A program made the translations under genes and the position numbers. The notes under the pieces are model-generated. The model ran no database searches. It was not told where the DNA came from and saw nothing but the letters and a program-made list of their open reading frames with translations. This document shows, one piece after another, positions 8,811 to 14,898 of a DNA stretch of 27,063 nucleotides (position 1 is its first letter; the number at the start of each line of letters is the position of its first letter). This stretch comes from UMGS1649 sp964481385 (GTDB lineage: Bacteria; Bacillota; Clostridia; TANB77; CAG-465), in NCBI GenBank assembly GCA_964481385.1, contig CAYZTN010000012.1, positions 1 to 27,063 of the forward strand. The letters run 5' to 3'.

Positions 8811-8848
8811 ACACTAAAGAATTGGAAAATATAATATGAACAAAATGC

Positions 8849-8877
8849 TTGAAATAGTAATATATATATGATAGAAT
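8849..8877 (+). promoter_or_regulatory. Sigma-A promoter for prpC-prkC-pfk
   Basis: TTGAAA at 8849-8854 and TAGAAT at 8872-8877, spacer 17 bp, about 40 nt of leader before the ribosome binding site. Confidence 0.6.
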
Positions 8878-8924
8878 TCATGTAAACGTAATTATGAGAA
8901 TAGAATTTAAGGAGGTGCATTGTC

Positions 8925-9650
8925 ATTTTTTACGCAAAAACTGATATAGGAAAAAGAAGAGAAAATAACGAAGATTTTGTTGCAACATACAGCTTTAGTG
9001 ACACATGCACGGCATATGTTGTATTAGATGGCATTGGCGGAGCTGCTAGTGGCGAGGTTGCAAGTAGAATCGCTGCAAATAAAGTAATAGAGTATTTAAA
9101 AGATAACTATATTGTATCTAATGATATCAAAGATAATTCTGAACAAATAAGTTTGGCTGTTAAGTATGCAAATAAATGTGTATATGAAATGAATAAGAAT
9201 AATAAGTCATATAAAGATATGGGAACAACGATAGTGTTGTTAGTTGTAGATGGCTCTATGGCATATGTAGCTACGGTTGGTGACTCTAGAATATACGAAG
9301 TTAAAGAAGATAAGCTAGAACAGTTAACGGAAGATGATACGTATGTTAATGCTTTAGTAAAAGACGGAATTATTACAAAAGAAGAAGCAAAAACACACCC
9401 AGATAAACATGTATTACTTAAAGCTCTAGGTATAACTAAGTCGATTACTTTTGACGTAAAAAGATTATATAATGTGCAAGGCAGACGTTTTTTGCTTTGT
9501 AGCGATGGACTATATATATGTGTTAGTGAAGAAAAAATACATAAAATTATATTAGAGAATTCGCCAGAAGACGTTTGTGAAAAATTAGTGGAAGAGGCAA
9601 ATAATAACGGTGGAATGGATAACATAACTGTTATGTATATAGAAGTATAA
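8925..9650 (+). CDS. prpC: PP2C-family Ser/Thr protein phosphatase PrpC
   Basis: A cytoplasmic metal-dependent phosphatase that reverses phosphorylation by the neighbouring kinase PrkC. From 8925 the frame gives 241 aa with all PP2C landmarks: TDIGKRRENNED at the N-terminus (residues 6-17), DGIGG at 35-39 (metal-binding Asp35), GTT, VGDSR, CSDGLY and GGMDNITV near the C-terminus. The frame is open back to a stop at 8901 yet holds no ATG, GTG or TTG before 9153, and starting at 9153 would remove the catalytic N-terminus. ATT at 8925 is 9 nt after AAGGAGG (8909-8915) and would give MFYAKTDIG. Alternatively, a T missing from the run at 8926-8931 would put TTG at 8920 in frame. I therefore annotate 8925 as the provisional start. 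prkC follows after 12 nt. Confidence 0.85.
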   Translation: MFYAKTDIGKRRENNEDFVATYSFSDTCTAYVVLDGIGGAASGEVASRIAANKVIEYLKDNYIVSNDIKDNSEQISLAVKYANKCVYEMNKNNKSYKDMGTTIVLLVVDGSMAYVATVGDSRIYEVKEDKLEQLTEDDTYVNALVKDGIITKEEAKTHPDKHVLLKALGITKSITFDVKRLYNVQGRRFLLCSDGLYICVSEEKIHKIILENSPEDVCEKLVEEANNNGGMDNITVMYIEV

Positions 9651-9662
9651 GGGGGGAGTACT

Positions 9663-11612
9663 TTGGACTTAGTTGGAAAGACACTAGGTGCGAGATATGA
9701 AATTTTAAAAGAAATTGGTGAAGGCGGAATGGCTATGGTATATAAAGCGAGGTGTAAGCTTTTAAATAGGTACGTAGCTGTTAAAGTTTTGAAAAACGAA
9801 TACTCAAGAGATTTAGAATTCGTTAAACGTTTTAGAGCAGAAGCTCAGTCTGCTGCAAGTCTTACACATCCAAACATAGTATCAGTATATGATGTTGGAG
9901 AAGAAAACGGTATAAACTATATTGTAATGGAACTTTTAGAGGGGGATACTTTAAAAGACGAGATTGAGAGAAAAGGTAAACTTCCAAGTGATACCGTATT
10001 AAAATATGCGAGCCAAATAGCGTCAGCCTTAGAAGCTGCACATAATGCTAAGATTGTACATAGAGATATAAAACCACAAAATATTGTTTTAACGTCAAAT
10101 AACATTGCAAAGGTAACAGATTTTGGAATAGCTAAAATGAGTTCTAAAGAAACAATAACAAGTGCAACTAGCACAATGGGTTCAGTACATTATTTTTCAC
10201 CAGAACATGCTAAGGGCTGTTATACAGATGAAAAGTCAGATATATATTCTTTAGGAGTTGTAATGTATGAAATGGCGACCGGTAAGTTGCCTTTTAATGC
10301 AGATACACCAGTTACAGTTGCATTAAAGCAAATTCAAGAAGAACCAACTGCTCCCAAAGATTTGGAGCCAAGTGTGTCTCTTGCTTTAAACGATATTATA
10401 TTAAAGGCAATGGCTAAAAAACCAGCAGATAGATATCAAACGGCAAGTGCAATGTTAGATGATATATTTGCTGCAATAAATAATCCATCTCATATTTTCT
10501 ATAAACCCGAAGAGAAAAAGTCTAGTGGCTTTACACAAGTTGTTCCAATAATAGGAGTAAAACCTGAAGATAAGCCAACACTTGGTGAAACTGAATTTGG
10601 TGGACGTAAAGGTATGAGAGATAATAATAAAAAAACTAAGAAAAAGAATTCCAAAAAAACAGTTATGGTAGTAAGCATTTGTGCTATTGCGGCTATTTCA
10701 CTCACAGGCCTTGGAATTCTTACAGCTCGCCTTATAAAAACAATAAACTCTAAAAAGCCAGTAGAAAATGTAGATGTAATGGTTGTTGCGCCAAAGCTCG
10801 TAGGGCTAAATTTTGAGGAAGCAAAAGCAGAGTATTCTAAAAAAGGACTTACATTAACTGTTGGAAAATATGTAAATGATGCGGAACATGAGGCTGGAAT
10901 AATTGTTTATCAATCAGTTGAAGAAGGCGAAAAAATATTTGACGGAAAGATTGAAGTAAATATAAGTAAAGGTGCCGAAACTGTAAAAATGATAGACGTT
11001 GTAGGTAAAGACTACAAAGTAGCAAAGTACGAGTTAGAATCAATGGGCTTAACTCCTAAATTTGAATTCGAAAAAAGTGATAAAATAGAAGCAAATATAA
11101 TAATGGAGCAAGATGTAAAAAAAGGTGAGATTGTGGATAAAGGAACTGAAGTTAAGATAAAGGTTAGTGAAGGAAACGGCAAAGTGAAAGTAATTGTTCC
11201 AAGTGTATTAGGCAAGCCATATTCTGACGCAAAAGCGGAATTAGATAAATTAAAACTTGTGGTAAATGAAACTTATGATACAGACATGAGTAAAGAAGAT
11301 GGTGTGGTTTTAACACAAAGTTTGAAACAAAATTCAGAAGTAGAAGAAGGAACAATGATCGAACTTGTAATAAACAGACTTCAAAAAACTGCTATGGTAG
11401 AAATACCGATATCCACTCTAGCAGCAGATAAAACTGGAGAAATTTCAGTTAAAGTTGAAGCTACTATAGAGGGTGTAACAAATATAGTATATGATGAGAT
11501 TGTGATTGAGCCATATACAGATACTAGCGTGAGTGTAAATGGTTTTAATACAGCGAAAATTAAAATATACATAGATAATACTTTAGTTAGTGAGAAAACA
11601 ATAACATTTTAG
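9663..11612 (+). CDS. prkC: Ser/Thr protein kinase with PASTA repeats, PrkC/Stk1
   Basis: A single-pass membrane kinase that senses cell-wall fragments and phosphorylates Ser/Thr in target proteins. The 649-aa protein has a kinase domain at about 11-270 with GEGGMA (19-24), Lys41 in the VAVKV strand, HRDIKPQN (133-140), DFG (153-155) and SPE (179-181). A basic juxtamembrane stretch (about 314-332) precedes one membrane helix (about 333-356). Three PASTA repeats follow (about 372-437, 440-504, 508-572). The last 77 residues (573-649) are an extra extracellular domain, predicted beta-rich by eye, that I do not recognise. TTG start with GGGGGGAG upstream, 12 nt after prpC. In many Firmicutes prkC is followed by rsgA and rpe; here a phosphofructokinase gene follows. 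Confidence 0.92.
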   Translation: MDLVGKTLGARYEILKEIGEGGMAMVYKARCKLLNRYVAVKVLKNEYSRDLEFVKRFRAEAQSAASLTHPNIVSVYDVGEENGINYIVMELLEGDTLKDEIERKGKLPSDTVLKYASQIASALEAAHNAKIVHRDIKPQNIVLTSNNIAKVTDFGIAKMSSKETITSATSTMGSVHYFSPEHAKGCYTDEKSDIYSLGVVMYEMATGKLPFNADTPVTVALKQIQEEPTAPKDLEPSVSLALNDIILKAMAKKPADRYQTASAMLDDIFAAINNPSHIFYKPEEKKSSGFTQVVPIIGVKPEDKPTLGETEFGGRKGMRDNNKKTKKKNSKKTVMVVSICAIAAISLTGLGILTARLIKTINSKKPVENVDVMVVAPKLVGLNFEEAKAEYSKKGLTLTVGKYVNDAEHEAGIIVYQSVEEGEKIFDGKIEVNISKGAETVKMIDVVGKDYKVAKYELESMGLTPKFEFEKSDKIEANIIMEQDVKKGEIVDKGTEVKIKVSEGNGKVKVIVPSVLGKPYSDAKAELDKLKLVVNETYDTDMSKEDGVVLTQSLKQNSEVEEGTMIELVINRLQKTAMVEIPISTLAADKTGEISVKVEATIEGVTNIVYDEIVIEPYTDTSVSVNGFNTAKIKIYIDNTLVSEKTITF

Positions 11613-11631
11613 AAAAGGAGAGAGGTAACTT

Positions 11632-12705
11632 ATGAAAAAAATAGCTATAATGACAGCAGGTGGAGATTGTACAGGACTTAATGCTGCGATTAAGTCTGTA
11701 GTACTTAGTGCTTATCAAAAAGATGTTAAAGTACTAGGAATAATAGATGGATACAAAGGATTTGTAGAAGGATTGTATAGAGAACTTTTACCCGCAGATG
11801 TTGCAGATATTGAAGAGCTTGGAGGAACTATTCTTGGTTCTTCAAATAAAGAATGCCCATTTTACTATCTTGTAGATAAAAAGAATATGAAGTACGAAGA
11901 TAAAACTGATGATGGAATAAACAAGCTAAGAGCAGCGGGAGTGGAAGGACTTATTGTAATTGGCGGGGACGGTACGTTAGATTCGGCTAGAGTTATTGAC
12001 GAAAGAGGGCTTCCTACAGTAGGTATTCCTAAGACAATAGATAACGACATGATAGCAAGTATGCCAACCATTGGTTTTTATACAGCTGTAGAAACAGTTA
12101 AAGAGGCAATATCTCGTGTAAGAACTACTGCTTTTTCGCATAGAAGAGTAATAACAGTAGAAATAATGGGAAGAACTTCTGGCTTTTTAACGCTATATAG
12201 CGGTGTTGCATCTGCTGCAGATGTAATACTTTTGCCAGAATTAGATTATGATTTGGATAAAGTGTGTCAAAAAATTGAAGAAGTTACAAAGTATAAAAGA
12301 TATGCGATAGTTGCTGTATCTGAAGCCGCTAAAGAAATAGGTAAAAAATCTTCTGTATCTTTAGTTTTAAAAGATAGTTTTGACCAAGTAAGATATGGTG
12401 GAGTGGCAGAAAAGTTAGCAAGACAAATTGAAGAAAAAACAGGAATCGAATGTAGACATACAGTATTAGGACATATTCAACGTGGTGGTACACCTTCTGC
12501 TCAAGATATAATTCTCGCTGTGCAACTTGGAAATTATGCGTTTGAGCTTTTAAACTCAGGTGAGTCTGGATATATTGTTGGTATGGAAAGCGATAAATTA
12601 GTTAAAATGCAGTATCCAAAAGAAAGAGCACCAAGATTATTAGATATGGAAACAAATCCTGTAGTAAAAACTGCTAGAGCTATGGGAATAGGATTTGGAG
12701 ATTAA
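11632..12705 (+). CDS. 6-phosphofructokinase, mixed-substrate (group III-like) type
   Basis: Phosphorylates fructose 6-phosphate to fructose 1,6-bisphosphate in glycolysis. Phosphoryl-donor residues are mixed. GGDGT at 111-115 has Gly at the position of E. coli G104, as in ATP-dependent enzymes. PKTIDND at 133-139 has Lys134 at the position of E. coli G124, as in PPi-dependent enzymes. This combination is typical of the mixed-substrate clade, whose characterised actinobacterial members use ATP. Other landmarks are GGDCTGLNA (10-18) and MGRTSG (179-184). The 357-aa length is typical for the clade. ATG start with AAGGAGAGAGG upstream, 19 nt after prkC, so the gene probably shares the prpC-prkC transcript. 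A terminator overlaps the stop codon. The donor (ATP or PPi) remains an inference. Confidence 0.9.
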   Translation: MKKIAIMTAGGDCTGLNAAIKSVVLSAYQKDVKVLGIIDGYKGFVEGLYRELLPADVADIEELGGTILGSSNKECPFYYLVDKKNMKYEDKTDDGINKLRAAGVEGLIVIGGDGTLDSARVIDERGLPTVGIPKTIDNDMIASMPTIGFYTAVETVKEAISRVRTTAFSHRRVITVEIMGRTSGFLTLYSGVASAADVILLPELDYDLDKVCQKIEEVTKYKRYAIVAVSEAAKEIGKKSSVSLVLKDSFDQVRYGGVAEKLARQIEEKTGIECRHTVLGHIQRGGTPSAQDIILAVQLGNYAFELLNSGESGYIVGMESDKLVKMQYPKERAPRLLDMETNPVVKTARAMGIGFGD

Positions 12706-12733
12706 AACTAGGGGGAAGACCTCTAGTTTTTTT
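12704..12733 (+). terminator. Rho-independent terminator after the phosphofructokinase gene
   Basis: A 10-bp stem (12705-12714 with 12720-12729, one G-T pair), a 5-nt loop, then a run of T. It closes the prpC-prkC-pfk unit. Confidence 0.85.
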
Positions 12734-12744
12734 ATGCCATATTT

Positions 12745-12764
12745 TTTGTCGAACTTTGTCGTAC
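12745..12764 (+). repeat. Two adjacent 10-bp direct repeats
   Basis: TTTGTCGAAC (12745-12754) is followed directly by TTTGTCGTAC (12755-12764), differing at one base. They lie 19 bp upstream of the -35 of the ORF6N gene and could be an operator, though no regulator can be named. Confidence 0.4.
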
Positions 12765-12783
12765 GATTTATAAAAGAAAAGTA

Positions 12784-12812
12784 TTGACGCGCAAGAACAT
12801 TTGTTTTATAAT
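12784..12812 (+). promoter_or_regulatory. Sigma-A promoter for the first ORF6N gene
   Basis: TTGACG at 12784-12789 and TATAAT at 12807-12812, spacer exactly 17 bp. The downstream string ATAATATTGGCACGAGG (12808-12824) matches the PAP2 leader at all but one base. Confidence 0.8.
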
Positions 12813-12826
12813 ATTGGCACGAGGTT

Positions 12827-13406
12827 GTGATAATATGGAAAATGAAAAAAAGTAATAATGAGATAATTAAGGCTAATACTTATGAGCAAGATATAAAAAG
12901 CATGATACATACCATAAGAGGAAAACAAGTAATGCTAGATAGTGACGTTGCGATGCTATATCATTACGAAACAAAAAATATAAATAAAGCTGTAAAAAGG
13001 AATATTGAGAGATTTCCAGAAGAATTTTGTTTTAAGTTAACAGAAAGTGAATTTCAATCTTTAAGGTTCCATTTTGGAACCTTAGAAAATGAATTAAAAG
13101 AAGATAAGGGTAGAGGAAAACATCGAAAGTACTTACCATATGCTTTTACAGAGCAAGGAATTGCAATGCTGGCAGGTGTTCTGAAAAATGATATAGCTAT
13201 AAAAGTTAGTATCAATATAATAAAATCATTTATAGAAATGAGAAAATTTATATCTGTAAACGGGCAATTACTTGAAAGATTAACAAACTTAGAATATAAA
13301 TTACTGGAGCATGATAAAAAATTTGATAGAGTATTTAATGAACTTCAACACGAAGAAAATATAAAACAGCGAATATTTTTTGAAGGACAAATATATGATG
13401 CATATA
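12827..13406 (+). CDS. ORF6N-domain protein, copy 1, cut by an assembly gap
   Basis: A partial protein of 193 residues. An ORF6N (phage/KilA-like DNA-binding) domain spans about residues 25-140 and includes IRGKQVMLDSDVAMLY and YAFTEQGIAMLAGVL. A charged, probably helical linker follows, similar to copy 2, and the sequence stops at the N run after EGQIYDAY. The C-terminal half is missing but is probably like that of copy 2. The start is uncertain. GTG at 12827 is only 2 nt after GAGGT. ATG at 12842 is in frame but 16 nt away. ATG at 12835 is ideally spaced but runs to a stop after six codons; removing one A from the A7 run at 12845-12851 would put it in frame and give MENEKSNNE. A homopolymer error or a slippage-prone start is possible. 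Family members occur in prophages and as solitary genes; the function is unknown. Confidence 0.8.
13352..13406 (+). repeat. 55-bp direct repeat, copy at the left gap edge
   Basis: Identical over 55 bp to 13633-13687 and running up to the last base before the N run. Identity between the two gene copies rises toward this end, which suggests that the hidden parts are also nearly identical and caused the assembly break. Confidence 0.9.
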
Positions 13407-13506
13407 NNNNNNNNNNNNNNNNNNNNNNNNNNNNNNNNNNNNNNNNNNNNNNNNNNNNNNNNNNNNNNNNNNNNNNNNNNNNNNNNNNNNNNNNNNNNNN
13501 NNNNNN
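13407..13506. other. Assembly gap, 100 N
   Basis: Exactly 100 N, the common placeholder for a gap of unknown length. By comparing the two flanking paralogues, the gap should hold the 3' half of copy 1 (about 380 bp), any spacer, and the 5' part of copy 2 (about 400 bp), so the true length is probably 0.8-1 kb or more. Confidence 0.95.
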
Positions 13507-14067
13507 GCATTTGTTGAAATGAGAAAGTTCTTGTCTTTAAATGGACAATTATTTGAAAGATTAACATGTGTTGAGTATAAATTGTTAGAACATGATAAAA
13601 AATTTGATAAAGTATTTAATGAGTTAGAGCAAGAAGAAAATATAAAACAGCGAATATTTTTTGAAGGACAAATATATGATGCATATAGCTTGATTGTAGA
13701 TATTATTAAAAAAGCAACAAAAAGCATTTGTATAATAGATAATTATGCAAGTGATAGTGTTTTAAAAATGCTTGCCAAAAAGAGTAAACAAGTAGAAGTT
13801 ACAATATTTACAACAGATAAAAGCAATATACAAAAAATAGACATTGAGAAGTTTAATAAAGAGTATCCTAAATTAACCGTTCTTAAGACAAATAAGTTTC
13901 ATGATAGGTTTGTAATAATAGACGAAAAAGAGATGTATCACTTGGGAGCGTCTATAAAAGACTTGGGTAAAAAGTGCTTTGGAATAAACAAAATAGAAGA
14001 TTTGCGTTTTATAAAACAAGTAATATCTTTAAGTTTACAAGATAGAATAACTACCTGTCTATTTTAA
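13507..14067 (+). CDS. ORF6N/PLD-like protein, copy 2, 5' end in the gap
   Basis: A partial protein of 186 residues starting just after the N run with AFVEMRKF, which corresponds to SFIEMRKF in copy 1. The linker is followed by a C-terminal domain with NFxxD-like hydrophobic strands and KFHDRFVIIDEKEMYHLGAS. HDRFVIID fits the phospholipase-D-type HxKxxxxD motif with Arg in place of Lys, and GASIKDLGKK follows as in other ORF6N-associated C-terminal domains. A single half-site suggests dimerisation or loss of catalysis. The ORF6N domain of this copy is presumably inside the gap. An internal ATG at 13519 should not be taken as the start, since homology extends upstream of it. The function is unknown; DNA binding through ORF6N is inferred. 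Confidence 0.75.
   Translation, partial: AFVEMRKFLSLNGQLFERLTCVEYKLLEHDKKFDKVFNELEQEENIKQRIFFEGQIYDAYSLIVDIIKKATKSICIIDNYASDSVLKMLAKKSKQVEVTIFTTDKSNIQKIDIEKFNKEYPKLTVLKTNKFHDRFVIIDEKEMYHLGASIKDLGKKCFGINKIEDLRFIKQVISLSLQDRITTCLF
13633..13687 (+). repeat. 55-bp direct repeat, second copy
   Basis: Identical to 13352-13406 and located at the homologous position of the second ORF6N/PLD-like gene. Confidence 0.9.
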
Positions 14068-14111
14068 ATTAAATTTGAAAACTTTTTCTAAGGAAATCAC
14101 GCTAAAACTCA

Positions 14112-14140
14112 TTGACAAAAAAATTGTCAGCTTGTATACT
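14112..14140 (+). promoter_or_regulatory. Sigma-A promoter with an overlapping palindrome
   Basis: TTGACA at 14112-14117 and TATACT at 14135-14140, spacer 17 bp. TGACAA (14113-14118) and TTGTCA (14124-14129) form a 6-bp inverted repeat around AAAAA that covers the -35, a common place for a repressor site. It drives the DUF6873-like gene and pcrA. Confidence 0.75.
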
Positions 14141-14157
14141 TTTACCAGGTGATAATT

Positions 14158-14898
14158 TTGTCTAAGTTTTGTATTGTTGACTTTAGAATGAGAAAAGTCG
14201 AAAAAGAATATATAAAGTCTTTGGGCTATGAGATTATAGAAAACAAATTCAATTTAAAGACGTATGATGAGGTATCTTCTCATCCAGACATATATTACTT
14301 AAAAGTGGACACTAAGTGCTTTTGCGCACCAGGAAAATTGATAGATGGCTTTAATATGCTGGTTGGTAATGCTGAAGTGGGGAGCGCGTATCCAGAAGAT
14401 ATACCATATAACATTGCTTTAATTGGTATGAATGCAGTACACAATTTTAAATATACTGACAAAAACGTATACGCATATTTAAAAGGTGCTGGCTACAATC
14501 TTATACAGGTTGAGCAAGGTTATTCTAAATGCAGCACATGTATTTTGACAGATGAATCTTGCATTGTTTCGGATATTGGCATTGCAAGAAGCTTGTTAGA
14601 GCAAGAATTAGATGTGCTTTATGTATCTGAACCGGACATAAAACTATTAAAAAGAACTAACACTATATTTATTGACGAAGAAAGAATGCGTTTTGAATAT
14701 TCAGATATGTCTGGTTTTATAGGGGGAGCAATGGTAAGACTGCAAGATAAAGTAATTCTGTTTGGTGACAAAACAAATCTTGTAAATTGCAACAAAATAC
14801 AAAAGTTTATTGAGAGTAAGGGGCTGGAATTTCATGACTTTAAAGGCTTAGACATAATAGACTATGGGGGAATAATAGAGGTGGAAAACGATGAGTGA
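14158..14898 (+). CDS. DUF6873-like protein (GME-fold family)
   Basis: A 246-aa protein resembling the clostridial DUF6873 family. Conserved-looking segments are HPDIYYLKV, NVAI/NIALIGMNAVHNFKYTD, QGYSKCSTCILTDES with a CxxC pair, SDIGIARSLL and SGFIGGAMVRL. The fold is reported to be related to guanidine-modifying (GME) enzymes, but no function is established and I do not see a firm catalytic set. No signal peptide or membrane helix. I place the start at TTG 14158, 8 nt after AGG of AGGTGAT; a GTG at 14149 lies within that site. Its last 8 nt overlap the start of pcrA, so the two are translationally coupled. Confidence 0.7.
   Translation: MSKFCIVDFRMRKVEKEYIKSLGYEIIENKFNLKTYDEVSSHPDIYYLKVDTKCFCAPGKLIDGFNMLVGNAEVGSAYPEDIPYNIALIGMNAVHNFKYTDKNVYAYLKGAGYNLIQVEQGYSKCSTCILTDESCIVSDIGIARSLLEQELDVLYVSEPDIKLLKRTNTIFIDEERMRFEYSDMSGFIGGAMVRLQDKVILFGDKTNLVNCNKIQKFIESKGLEFHDFKGLDIIDYGGIIEVENDE

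Noticed and set aside
9107..9625. Long open frame on the minus strand
   Set aside because: It lies opposite the well-supported prpC gene, has no family features and is a shadow frame.
13407..13506. A single ORF6N/PLD gene bridged by the gap
   Set aside because: The right flank repeats a segment already present in the left flank, so a single gene would need an internal duplication; two tandem copies fit better.
13301..13727. Open frames running through the N run
   Set aside because: They exist only because N codons contain no stop; the residues across the gap are not real.
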